In this document: piece by piece, positions 35,608 to 44,855 of the stretch
Numbering within the stretch: position 1 is the first letter of the stretch
How the letters are laid out: every line of letters starts with the position of its first letter
NCBI RefSeq assembly: GCF_019247635.1
Contig: NZ_JAFBAR010000108.1
Span: 1-64,000 of the forward strand
DNA length: 64,000 bases
Direction of reading: 5' to 3'
DNA from: Mycobacterium sp.
GTDB taxonomy: Bacteria; Actinomycetota; Actinomycetes; Mycobacteriales; Mycobacteriaceae
The notes under the pieces: generated by a model
Seen by the model: only the letters and a program-made list of their open reading frames with translations
The model's database searches: none
Told to the model about the DNA's origin: nothing
Made by a program: the position numbers and the translations under genes

Positions 35608-36564
35608 TTAACCCTTGCGGGCCTTGACCGCCTCGGTCAGCTGTGGGGCGACCTTGAACAGGTCGCCCACGATGCCGTAGTCGGCGATCTCGAAGATGGG
35701 TGCCTCTTCATCCTTGTTGACCGCGACGATTGTCTTGGACGTCTGCATGCCCGCGCGGTGCTGGATCGCACCGGAAATGCCCAGCGCGATGTAGAGCTGC
35801 GGCGACACCGTCTTGCCTGTCTGCCCCACCTGGAACTGGCCCGGGTAGTAGCCGGAGTCGACGGCGGCGCGCGACGCACCGACGGCCGCACCGAGCGAGT
35901 CCGCGAGCGCCTCGACCACGTTGAAGTTCTCGGCGCTGCCGACGCCCCGACCACCGGAGACCACGATGCTGGCCTCCGTCAGCTCGGGGCGGTCGCCCGC
36001 GACCGCGGGCTCGCGCGCGGTGACCTTGGTCGCGTTCTCAGCCACAGCCGGCACCTCCACACTGACCTGCTCACCCGCGCCGGCGGCCGGCTCGGCGTCG
36101 ACAGCACCGGCACGCACGGAGATCACCGGGGTGTCGCCGTTGGCCTGCGCCTCCACGGTGAATGCGCCACCGAAGATGGAGTGCACGCCCTTGGCGCCCT
36201 CTTTGACCTCGACCACGTCCACCAGCAGGCCCGAACCGATTCGCGCGGCCAGCCGGCCCGCGATCTCCTTGCCGTCGGCGGTGGCCGCCACCAGCACAGC
36301 GGCGGGAGAAGCCGATTCGGTCAGCGCGGCCAGCACATCCACGACCGGCGTGATGAGGTACTGGTCCACCGCCTCGGACTCGGCGACGTAGATCTTGGCC
36401 GCGCCGGCCTCCTTCAGCCCGTCGACCAGTGCCGCCGCGGTCCCCGGCGCACCCAGCACGACGGCGGACGGCTCGCCCAGCACACGGGCGGCGGTGATCA
36501 GTTCGGCGCTGACCTTCTTCAGCGCGCCGTCAGCGTGCTCAACCAACACAAGTACTTCAGCCAT
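35608..36564 (-). CDS. etfA: Electron transfer flavoprotein alpha subunit
   Basis: 318 aa; [58 protein letters not shown]. Confidence 0.96.
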   Translation of the reverse strand: MAEVLVLVEHADGALKKVSAELITAARVLGEPSAVVLGAPGTAAALVDGLKEAGAAKIYVAESEAVDQYLITPVVDVLAALTESASPAAVLVAATADGKEIAGRLAARIGSGLLVDVVEVKEGAKGVHSIFGGAFTVEAQANGDTPVISVRAGAVDAEPAAGAGEQVSVEVPAVAENATKVTAREPAVAGDRPELTEASIVVSGGRGVGSAENFNVVEALADSLGAAVGASRAAVDSGYYPGQFQVGQTGKTVSPQLYIALGISGAIQHRAGMQTSKTIVAVNKDEEAPIFEIADYGIVGDLFKVAPQLTEAVKARKG

Positions 36565-36584
36565 GGGGTATATACGCCTTGTCT

Positions 36585-37376
36585 CTAGATGATCTTCTGG
36601 CTAACCAGGTACTGGGCGATCTGATTGCCGCCCTCGCCCTCGTCGGGGGCCTTCTCACCCGCGGTCTTGGGGGGCTTCGGCGTCGACGACAACACCGTCG
36701 AGCCCGCATTGGCCAACCCGACCTCGTCGCCCTCGACACCGATCTCGCCCAGCGTCAAGACGGAGACTTCCTTCTTCTTGGCGGCCATGATGCCTTTGAA
36801 GGACGGGAAGCGGGGCTCGTTGATTTTCTCGTTCACGCTGACCACCGCGGGCAGTGTGGCCTCGAGGGTGAAAACGCCGTCGTCGGTCTCCCGCTCGCCG
36901 GTCACCTTGCCGCCTTCCACCGACAGCTTGCGCAGGTGGGTGAGCTGCGGCAGGCCCAGGTACTCGGCGATGATGGCGGGCACCGCGCCGCCGGTACCGT
37001 CGGTTGCCTCGTTGCCGGCGATCACCAACTCGGTGCCCTCGATGGTGCCCAGCGCACGCGCCAGCGCCCAGCCGGTCTGGATGACGTCGGAACCGTGCAG
37101 ACCGTCGTCTTTGATGTGGACGGCCTTATCGGCGCCCATCGACAGGGCCTTGCGGATGGCCTCGGTGGCGCGCTCGGGGCCGGCGGTCAGTACGGTGACC
37201 GATCCTTCGCCGCCCTCGCGCTCCCGGATCTGTAGTGCCTCTTCCACCGCGCGCTCGTTGATCTCGTCCAGCACCGCGTCGGCGGCTTCGCGGTCCAGCG
37301 TGTAATCGCCGTCAGACAATTTGCGCTCCGACCAGGTGTCTGGGACCTGCTTGATCAGGACCACGATGTTTGTCAT
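36585..37376 (-). CDS. etfB: Electron transfer flavoprotein beta subunit
   Basis: MTNIVVLIKQVPDTWSERKL; GNEATDGTGGAVPAIIAEYLGLPQLTHLRKL. Confidence 0.96.
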   Translation of the reverse strand: MTNIVVLIKQVPDTWSERKLSDGDYTLDREAADAVLDEINERAVEEALQIREREGGEGSVTVLTAGPERATEAIRKALSMGADKAVHIKDDGLHGSDVIQTGWALARALGTIEGTELVIAGNEATDGTGGAVPAIIAEYLGLPQLTHLRKLSVEGGKVTGERETDDGVFTLEATLPAVVSVNEKINEPRFPSFKGIMAAKKKEVSVLTLGEIGVEGDEVGLANAGSTVLSSTPKPPKTAGEKAPDEGEGGNQIAQYLVSQKII

Positions 37377-37583
37377 GGGTGTGGTTCGTCCTCCTCGAAG
37401 GGCGTCTCGCAGCATTGGACTCCGAGACCTCAGTCACGTGTGGCGCAGGCCCGCAGCCGTGTTACTGAACGGTAACTTCGTGCGGTCTGCCCTCACACCA
37501 TAGCGGGTAGTGCTGCACATTCTTTCGCCCGGATCCGGTGCACGGTTCGCGAATCCGACACTTCGCGTTAGCCTCCCTATGCA

Positions 37584-38405
37584 ATGAGCGCATTAGTCCC
37601 CGACGTCCCAAAGCACGTCCCCGCCGACGGCCACCGCGGCCTCGAGCCGGCGGCCCCGACGGTGTTGGCGCTGACCGGGGAACGCACCATCCCCGATCTG
37701 GAGATCGAGAACTACTGGTTTCGCCGCCACGAGGTGGTCTACCGTCGGCTGGCGCCTCGCTGCGCGGGGCGTGAGGTGCTCGAGGCCGGCTGTGGCGAGG
37801 GCTACGGTGCCGACCTGATCGCCCGGGTCGCCCGCCGGGTGGTGGCGGTCGATTACGACGAATCCGCGGTGGCCCACGTGCGCGGCCGCTATCCCCGGGT
37901 GCAGGTCATGCAGGCCAACCTGGCCGAGCTGCCGCTGCCCGACGCCTCGGTAGACGTTGTGGTCAACTTCCAGGTGATCGAGCACCTGTGGGATCAGCCA
38001 CAATTCGTGGCCGAGTGCGCGCGGGTGCTGCGTCCCTCGGGGTTGCTGATGGTGTCCACACCCAACCGGATCACCTTCTCCCCGGGGCGCGACACCCCGA
38101 TCAACCCGTTTCACACCCGCGAACTCAACGCCGACGAGCTGACCGAACTTCTGGTCGACGGCGGTTTTGCCGACGTGGCCATGAGCGGGTTGTTCCACGG
38201 GCCACGGCTGGCCGAGATGGATGCCCGGCACGGCGGATCCATCATCGATGCGCAGATCGCCCGTGCGGTGGCCGACGCACCATGGCCGCCCGACCTGGCC
38301 GCCGACGTCGCCGCGGTGACGAGCGCCGACTTCGAACTGGCCGATAGCGGCGACCGCAACATAGACGAGAGCCTCGACCTGATCGCAATCGCGGTAGCGC
38401 CGTGA
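37584..38405 (+). CDS. SAM-dependent methyltransferase (Rv3030-like, MGLP cluster)
   Basis: VLEAGCGEGYGADLIARVARRVVAVDYDESAV; 273 aa. Confidence 0.92.
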   Translation: MSALVPDVPKHVPADGHRGLEPAAPTVLALTGERTIPDLEIENYWFRRHEVVYRRLAPRCAGREVLEAGCGEGYGADLIARVARRVVAVDYDESAVAHVRGRYPRVQVMQANLAELPLPDASVDVVVNFQVIEHLWDQPQFVAECARVLRPSGLLMVSTPNRITFSPGRDTPINPFHTRELNADELTELLVDGGFADVAMSGLFHGPRLAEMDARHGGSIIDAQIARAVADAPWPPDLAADVAAVTSADFELADSGDRNIDESLDLIAIAVAP

Positions 38406-39982
38406 GTTCAGGTTCGGCCCGGGTTCCCGGCTTGTTCACCCTGGTGCTGCACACCCATCTGCCGTGGCTGGCGCATCATGGCCGCTGGCCGGTCGGCGAG
38501 GAATGGCTCTACCAATCGTGGGCGGCGGCCTACCTGCCGCTGTTCCGGGTGCTGCGCGCCCTGGCCGACGAGGGTCGACGCGGGCTGATCACGCTCGGGA
38601 TGACCCCGGTGGTCAACGCCCAACTCGACGATCCGTACTGCCTCGACGGCATGCATCACTGGCTGGCCAACTGGCGGCTGCGCGCGGCCGAGGCGGCCAG
38701 CGTAAGGACGGCTCCCCGATCGAAATCAGCCGGCTATCCGTCGTGCACACCGGAAGCGTTGCGGGCCTTCGGAATTCGCGAGTCCGTCGAGGCGGATCGC
38801 GAGCTGGAAGACTTCGCGACGCTATGGCGGCACGGTGTCAGCCCGTTGCTGCGCACGCTGATCGACGCGGACGCGGTGGAGTTGCTCGGCGGCCCGCTGG
38901 CACACCCGTTCCAGCCCCTGCTGAATTCCCGGCTGCGCGAGTTCGCGCTGCGTGAAGGTCTGGCCGACGCGCGGCTGCGGCTGGCGCATCAGCCGGCCGG
39001 GATCTGGGCGCCCGAATGCGCCTACGGCCCGGGACTGGAACACGACTACGCCGCCGCGGGAGTCACGCACTTCATGGTCGACGGCCCGTCGCTGCGTGGC
39101 GACACGGCGCTGGGCCGGCCGGTCGGTGACACCGACGTGGTCGCGTTCGGGCGCGACCTGCAGGTCAGCTACCGGGTGTGGTCGCCGAAGTCCGGATATC
39201 CCGGGCACGCCGCCTACCGCGACTTTCACACCTACGACCACCTCACCGGCCTCAAGCCGGCCCGGGTCACCGGCCGCAATGTGCCGTCGGAAAGCAAGGC
39301 ACCCTATGACCCCGCACGCGCCGATCGCGCGGTCGACGCTCATGTCGCCGACTTCGTCGACGTGGTGCGCAACCGGCTGCTGACCGAGTCGGAGCGCATC
39401 GGGCGGCCCGCGCACGTCGTCGCCGCGTTCGACACCGAGTTGTTCGGCCACTGGTGGTACGAGGGGCCCACCTGGCTGGCGCGGATGCTGCGAGCGCTGC
39501 CCGAAGCCGGGGTACGGGTGGGCACGCTGCGCGACGCGATCACCGACGGCTTCGTCGGCGATGCGTTCGAATTGCCGCCCAGCTCTTGGGGTTCCGGCAA
39601 GGACTGGCAAGTGTGGGCCGGTGCGAAGGTGGCCGATCTGGTTCAGCTCAACACCGAAGTGGTCGACACCGCGCTGACCACCGTCGACAAGGCGCTGGCG
39701 CAGACGGCGTCACTGGACGGGCCCATCCCCCGCGATCACGTCGCCGACCAGATCCTGCGCGAGACGCTGCTCACCGTGTCCAGCGACTGGCCGTTCATGG
39801 TGAGTAAAGACTCAGCGGCCGACTATGCCCGGTATCGCGCGCACCTGCACGCCCATGCCACCCGGGAGATCGCCGGGGCGCTGGCGTCGGGACGGCGCGA
39901 CACCGCACGGCGACTGGCCGAGGGGTGGAACCGCGCTGACGGCCTGTTCGGCGCCCTGGATGCCCGTAGGCTGCCCGGGTGA
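38402..39982 (+). CDS. GH57-family 1,4-alpha-glucan branching enzyme (Rv3031-like)
   Basis: FTLVLHTHLPWLAHHGRWPVGEEWLYQSW; GIWAPECAYGPGLE; AFDTELFGHWWYEGPTWLARML. Confidence 0.93.
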   Translation: MSSGSARVPGLFTLVLHTHLPWLAHHGRWPVGEEWLYQSWAAAYLPLFRVLRALADEGRRGLITLGMTPVVNAQLDDPYCLDGMHHWLANWRLRAAEAASVRTAPRSKSAGYPSCTPEALRAFGIRESVEADRELEDFATLWRHGVSPLLRTLIDADAVELLGGPLAHPFQPLLNSRLREFALREGLADARLRLAHQPAGIWAPECAYGPGLEHDYAAAGVTHFMVDGPSLRGDTALGRPVGDTDVVAFGRDLQVSYRVWSPKSGYPGHAAYRDFHTYDHLTGLKPARVTGRNVPSESKAPYDPARADRAVDAHVADFVDVVRNRLLTESERIGRPAHVVAAFDTELFGHWWYEGPTWLARMLRALPEAGVRVGTLRDAITDGFVGDAFELPPSSWGSGKDWQVWAGAKVADLVQLNTEVVDTALTTVDKALAQTASLDGPIPRDHVADQILRETLLTVSSDWPFMVSKDSAADYARYRAHLHAHATREIAGALASGRRDTARRLAEGWNRADGLFGALDARRLPG

Positions 39983-40079
39983 CCGTCGCCATTGCCCGCT
40001 TCCCCCGCGAGCGTGCGTGTCTGTGCAGTGACGCGCCGCTGCGGGCGGCATTCTGTGCACACTCGCGCGGGCCGTGCCC

Positions 40080-41318
40080 ATGAAGATCCTCATGGTGTCG
40101 TGGGAGTATCCGCCGGTGGTGATCGGCGGCCTCGGCCGCCATGTGCATCATCTGTCGACGGCCCTCGCGGCGGCCGGACACGACGTCGTCGTGCTGTCCC
40201 GCCGTCCCACCGGCACCGACCCCAGCACGCATCCGTCGTCGGACGAGGTCAGCGACGGCGTCCGGGTGATCGCGGCCGCGCAGGACCCGCACGAGTTCAC
40301 CTTCGGGAAAGACATGATGGCCTGGACGCTGGCGATGGGCCACGCCATGACCCGCGCCGGCCTGTCGCTGAAGGAACACGGCCGCGCCTGGTGTCCCGAC
40401 GTGATACACGCCCACGACTGGCTGGTCGCCCATCCTTCGATTGCCCTCGCCCAGTTCTATGACGTGCCAATGGTTTCCACGGTTCACGCGACGGAGGCCG
40501 GCCGGCATTCCGGTTGGGTGTCCGGTGCGATCAGCCGTCAGGTGCACGCGGTCGAGTCGTGGCTGGTACGCGAATCCGATTCCCTGATCGCATGTTCGGC
40601 GTCGATGCGCGACGAAATCACCGAACTGTTCGGCCCGGGCCTGGCCGAGATCGCGGTGATCCGCAACGGTATTGACGCCGCGCGGTGGCCGTTCGCGGCC
40701 CGCCGTCCGCACAGCGGGCCGGCCGAATTGCTCTACGTCGGGCGACTGGAGTACGAGAAGGGCGTGCACGACGCGATCGCCGCGCTGCCCCGCATCAGGC
40801 GCACGCATCCCGGCACCACGCTGACCATCGCCGGGACAGGCACCCAGACCGGCTGGCTCGTCGAGCAGGCCCGTAAACACAAGGTGCTCAAGGCAACCCG
40901 TTTCGTCGGACACCAGAACCACGCGGAGCTGCTGGCGCTGTTGCATCGTGCCGATGCCGCGGTGCTGCCCAGCCACTACGAGCCGTTCGGGCTGGCGGCC
41001 CTGGAAGCCGCGGCGGCCGGCACCCCGCTGGTGACGTCGAATATCGGCGGCCTGGGCGAAGCGGTGATCGACGGGGAAACCGGAGTGTCGTGCGCGCCCC
41101 GAGATGTGGCGGGCCTGGCGGCGGCCGTCCGCACCGTGCTCGACGATCCGGCCGGCGCGCAACGGCGCGCCCGCGCTGCGCGGGAGCGACTCACCGCCGA
41201 CTTCGACTGGCAAACCGTCGCCAAGGAGACCGCCCAGGTATACCTGGCGTCCAAGCGTAGGGAGCGGCAACCCCAGCCGCGACTGCCGATCGTCGAACAC
41301 GCACTGCCGGAGCGCTAA
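40080..41318 (+). CDS. GT4-family alpha-(1,4)-glucosyltransferase (Rv3032-like)
   Basis: MKILMVSWEYPPVVIGGLGRHVHHLSTALAAAGHDVVVLSRRPTGTDPSTHPSSDEV; ADAAVLPSHYEPFGLAALEAAAAGTPLV. Confidence 0.95.
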   Translation: MKILMVSWEYPPVVIGGLGRHVHHLSTALAAAGHDVVVLSRRPTGTDPSTHPSSDEVSDGVRVIAAAQDPHEFTFGKDMMAWTLAMGHAMTRAGLSLKEHGRAWCPDVIHAHDWLVAHPSIALAQFYDVPMVSTVHATEAGRHSGWVSGAISRQVHAVESWLVRESDSLIACSASMRDEITELFGPGLAEIAVIRNGIDAARWPFAARRPHSGPAELLYVGRLEYEKGVHDAIAALPRIRRTHPGTTLTIAGTGTQTGWLVEQARKHKVLKATRFVGHQNHAELLALLHRADAAVLPSHYEPFGLAALEAAAAGTPLVTSNIGGLGEAVIDGETGVSCAPRDVAGLAAAVRTVLDDPAGAQRRARAARERLTADFDWQTVAKETAQVYLASKRRERQPQPRLPIVEHALPER

Positions 41319-41328
41319 CTCTGATGGC

Positions 41329-41406
41329 GGCGACCCGCTGCGCCCGGCCCCGCCGCCCTTGCGATCGCCGCTGGCCCGATGGGGGCGACCCGCTGCGCCC
41401 GGCCCC
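41329..41406. repeat. 23-bp direct repeat x2
   Basis: ggcgacccgctgcgcccggcccc at 41329-41351 and 41384-41406 (55-bp period). Confidence 0.8.
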
Positions 41407-41451
41407 AACACCGGATGGCGTAAGCCCACACTTTCCGGGTAAACGCGCGAT

Positions 41452-42807
41452 ATGGGCGTGACATACGAAAGCGTGATCGGCGCGCCGCGCGAGGAAGTAT
41501 TCGCCTGGCACACCAGACCCGGCGCGTTTACCAGGCTCTCCCCGCCGTGGTCGCCGATGCGGCTGGTATCCGAAGCCGACTCCCTCAAAGACGGGCGTGC
41601 GACGCTCGCCCTACCCGGCGGACTGCGTTGGGTCGCCGATCACCAGCCAGATTCCTACGATCCGCCAGAGCGTTTCGTCGACACCATCGGCAGCGACGGC
41701 CTGAGTTCACTGCCCGCCCGGATTGCGGTGCGCTGGCGGCATACTCACGAATTCGAAGACATCGACGGCAACAGCACCCGAATGATCGACCGGGTAGACA
41801 CACCGGTGCCCGGGTCGGCGCTGCGCGCGATGTTCGCCTACCGCCACCGGCAGTTGGCCGACGACCTGGCCGCGCACAAATTGGCTCGCGCGCATGGGCT
41901 GGGCCCGACCACCGTCGCCCTCACCGGCGCCTCGGGCCTGGTCGGTTCGGCGTTGGCGGCATTTTTGAGCACGGGCGGCCATCGGGTTATCCGGCTGGTG
42001 CGCGGCGACCCGTACTCGTCCCAGGAAAGACAGTGGAGCCCCGACGACCCAGACCCGGGGCTGCTCGTCGGGGTCGACGCGGTGATCCATCTGGCGGGCG
42101 CCTCGATAGCCGGCCGATTCACCGGCGCCCACCGAGACGCGATCCGCGACAGCAGAATCGGGCCGACGCGGCGCCTCGCCGAACTCATCGCCGGCACCAC
42201 CGCCGGGCCGACCGTGCTCATTACGGCTTCGGCCATCGGTTACTACGGCTACGACCGCGGCGACGAAACCCTCACCGAGGACAGCGATCGCGGCGACGGG
42301 TTCCTCGCCGACGTCGTTGCCGACTGGGAGGATGCGACCGCGCCGGCCGAGCAGGCCGGGGCCCGGGTGGTGCGGGTCCGCACCGGCATCGTGCAATCAC
42401 CCCGCGGCGGCACGCTTCGCCTGCTGCGGCCGTTGTTCAGCGCCGGGCTGGGCGGCCGTGTTGGCGACGGGCGGCAGTGGCTGTCCTGGATCGGGATCGA
42501 CGATCTGGTAGACGTCTACCACCGCGCGCTGTGGGATACTTCGCTGTCGGGAGCGGTGAATGCCGTTGTGCCGCAACCGATCCGCAATGTGGATTACACC
42601 CGCACGCTGGCCCATGTGTTGCGACGGCCCGCGGTGTTGCCGGTGCCGCCGATGGGTCCACGGCTACTCCTCGGCGCGCAGGGCGCCCGCGAACTTGCGC
42701 TCGCCAGTCAGCGGGTGGCCCCCGAGCGGCTGGAATCGGCGGGACACCGCTTTCGCCATGCCGACCTGGATGGCGCGCTGCGCCACATGTTCGGGCGCCT
42801 GAACTAG
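41452..42807 (+). CDS. SRPBCC-TIGR01777 NAD-dependent epimerase fusion
   Basis: N-terminal MGVTYESVIGAPREEVFAWHTRPGAFTRLSPPW...(SRPBCC); C-terminal TVALTGASGLVGSALAAFLSTGGHRVIRLVR...LITASAIGYYGYDRGDETLTE...WLSWIGIDDLVDVY. Confidence 0.92.
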   Translation: MGVTYESVIGAPREEVFAWHTRPGAFTRLSPPWSPMRLVSEADSLKDGRATLALPGGLRWVADHQPDSYDPPERFVDTIGSDGLSSLPARIAVRWRHTHEFEDIDGNSTRMIDRVDTPVPGSALRAMFAYRHRQLADDLAAHKLARAHGLGPTTVALTGASGLVGSALAAFLSTGGHRVIRLVRGDPYSSQERQWSPDDPDPGLLVGVDAVIHLAGASIAGRFTGAHRDAIRDSRIGPTRRLAELIAGTTAGPTVLITASAIGYYGYDRGDETLTEDSDRGDGFLADVVADWEDATAPAEQAGARVVRVRTGIVQSPRGGTLRLLRPLFSAGLGGRVGDGRQWLSWIGIDDLVDVYHRALWDTSLSGAVNAVVPQPIRNVDYTRTLAHVLRRPAVLPVPPMGPRLLLGAQGARELALASQRVAPERLESAGHRFRHADLDGALRHMFGRLN

Positions 42808-43520
42808 ATCATTTGTCCGCCCGGCGCCGGCTGCTGCGCACTGGGCGGTTGCGAATTGGGTGTCCGCAGATCGACGTAAAGCTGCTGCATGACCGCCTGC
42901 CACGACTCGGCCTCCGGCACGGGTCGCGTCGTGTCCTCGAGCAGGCCCACAATCACCGCGCGGTTGTCGTCGGTGAGCGCGTACACCGGACCGCCGACGT
43001 CGCCGCCGCCCAATTCCAGGTCCGGAATGACCAATCGACCGTTGCCGACGGAGCTGACACGACCGCACTTCTGGCCGGTCGAAATGCCGAAATGACAGAC
43101 AGGGAGCGCCAGTTGCGCCTGCACGTCGGGCACAGACTGCAATTCGCGGCCGGTGGGTAGCAGATCCGAGGCGGACACGTTGGGGGCCAGCCGGATGACT
43201 TCGTACTCGACGCCGTCGATGGAGCCGTAGGCCGCGCCGTCGTCGGCAGTATTACGACGGACGAGCTGCACCGTTCCGATCACGTCGCCACGGCTGTCGG
43301 TCACCGTCGAATCGCCGTCGCAGTTACCGGTCGTCATCGCCATCCGCAGGCGAGTTTCGACGAAACCGAGGGTGCAGGTGGTCGTGCCCTGTCGAATTTC
43401 CATGCCGGGATACGCCCGAGGACCTGGGTCGGCCGCGGCGTGCCCCGCCGCGCAGACGCCCGTCAGCAGGAGCGCGAATCCGGCCGCCACCCGCCAACTC
43501 CCCCGCCACACCGGTTCCAT
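42804..43520 (-). CDS. Secreted trypsin-like serine protease homologue, probable pseudoenzyme
   Basis: Signal peptide LLLTGVCAAGHAAADP; chymotrypsin-like fold motifs with TTGNC in place of TAGHC and GDVGGPV in place of GDSGGPV. Confidence 0.82.
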   Translation of the reverse strand: MEPVWRGSWRVAAGFALLLTGVCAAGHAAADPGPRAYPGMEIRQGTTTCTLGFVETRLRMAMTTGNCDGDSTVTDSRGDVIGTVQLVRRNTADDGAAYGSIDGVEYEVIRLAPNVSASDLLPTGRELQSVPDVQAQLALPVCHFGISTGQKCGRVSSVGNGRLVIPDLELGGGDVGGPVYALTDDNRAVIVGLLEDTTRPVPEAESWQAVMQQLYVDLRTPNSQPPSAQQPAPGGQMI

Positions 43521-43773
43521 CTGGCCAAACCATCCGTCACATAGAAACTTGAGCTTCGCGTACCCCGTCCCAGCCTGGCCAAACATGTTATCTGCCCGGA
43601 CCCATACCTGTGAGTAGCGTGGCGAACGCCACCGAGCACGTCTCGGTGGGGAAGCCAACGATTCGTCACTCAAACTCCTTGCGAGGCCCGCATTCTCGGC
43701 TTCCGGGAGCCCACGACGGTGACGGTGACCGTCGCGGATTCCGCCGCGGTCACCGAAGTCAGCCAGCGCCCGA

Positions 43774-44280
43774 TCAAGCATCGGCAGCACCGAATTCGCT
43801 CCGGAACCGACGCATCGCGGCGATCAGCGCCCCGAAGACCCGATGCGCTGCCGCCAAGTCGGCATCGGGCACATCGCTGAGCGCCTCATGGGTGCGCTGG
43901 CCAAGCGGGCTGAAAAAGGACCGCGCGGTGTCCATGCCGGATTCGGAGTAGCGCAGCATGACTTTGCGGCGATCGCCGGGATGCGACTCCCGCCTCAGGT
44001 GACCGGATTCGATTAGGCGGTCCACCAGGTAAGTGATTGCCGCACCAGATAGGCCCATTCGCGCACTGAGGTCACCGGATGTCAGCGGCTGACCGGCGGT
44101 CTCGGCGACCATGATCTGCAGCAACGCCCGAAAATCGGTGGGCCGCACGTCATGTGACAAGGCGAATCGCCGGCCGATCTCATCGGACTCAGCCGAGAGC
44201 TCGCGCAGGTCCGCCGAGATCAGCGATTCCAGCGCGTCGCGGCTAAAGGGGACCCCATCAGCGTCCATGACGTCAGGCAA
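43774..44280 (-). CDS. MarR family regulator
   Basis: QPLTSGDLSARMGLSGAAITYLVDRLIESGHLRRESHPGDRRKVMLRYSESG winged helix. Confidence 0.92.
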   Translation of the reverse strand: MPDVMDADGVPFSRDALESLISADLRELSAESDEIGRRFALSHDVRPTDFRALLQIMVAETAGQPLTSGDLSARMGLSGAAITYLVDRLIESGHLRRESHPGDRRKVMLRYSESGMDTARSFFSPLGQRTHEALSDVPDADLAAAHRVFGALIAAMRRFRSEFGAADA

Positions 44281-44308
44281 TCATATCGCGACCAGAAAAT
44301 AATTTCAT

Positions 44309-44327
44309 TTGATTAATGTTTAATTAA
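44309..44327. promoter_or_regulatory. Candidate MarR operator in marR/tspO intergenic region
   Basis: ttgattaa-tgt-ttaattaa, imperfect inverted repeat in an AT-rich stretch. Confidence 0.5.
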
Positions 44328-44373
44328 CTGAAAGAATTACCGGGGCCAAGCCCGTCCCGAACGGAGGATCGGA

Positions 44374-44853
44374 GTGAATAAGAGGACACTGGCCGCAACG
44401 GGTGCCGCCGTGGGCGCGGCGGCGGGTGGCGGAAGCATCGCCGGCCCGGGTCGTAACCCCGTGTGGTACAAACGGATTCGCAAGCCTAGCTACCAGCCGC
44501 CCAGCGTCGTATTCCCGTTGATGTGGACCGCGCTGTACATCGACATCGGCGCCACTTCGAGTGTGGCCATCGACCGGTTTCGGGCGACCGGGCAGCACGA
44601 CGAGGCTCGCCGCTATATCGCCGCGCTGAGCATCAATCTGCTGCTCAACGCCGGGTGGAGTTGGTCGTTCTTCCGGTACCACCTGCTTGGCACCTCCGCG
44701 CTTGGCGCGGTGGTCCTGGCGGCCAGCAGTGCAGGCCTTGCCAAGCAGGCCGCACAGGCCGACGCCCGGGCGGGGCTTGCGCTGGCCCCCTACCCGTTGT
44801 GGTGCGCCTTCGCGACGGTGTTGTCCGCGCACATCTGGCGACTCAACAGCTGA
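44374..44853 (+). CDS. TspO/MBR family protein
   Basis: PVWYKRIRKPSYQPPSVVFPLMWTALYIDIGATS...LLNAGWSWSFFRYHLLG...LAPYPLWCAFATVLSAHIWRLN. Confidence 0.92.
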   Translation: MNKRTLAATGAAVGAAAGGGSIAGPGRNPVWYKRIRKPSYQPPSVVFPLMWTALYIDIGATSSVAIDRFRATGQHDEARRYIAALSINLLLNAGWSWSFFRYHLLGTSALGAVVLAASSAGLAKQAAQADARAGLALAPYPLWCAFATVLSAHIWRLNS

Positions 44854-44855
44854 TC

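Noticed and set aside
39795-41588. 597-aa minus-strand ORF antisense to the Rv3032-like gene
   Set aside because: Shadow ORF; opposite strand has clear GT4 motifs
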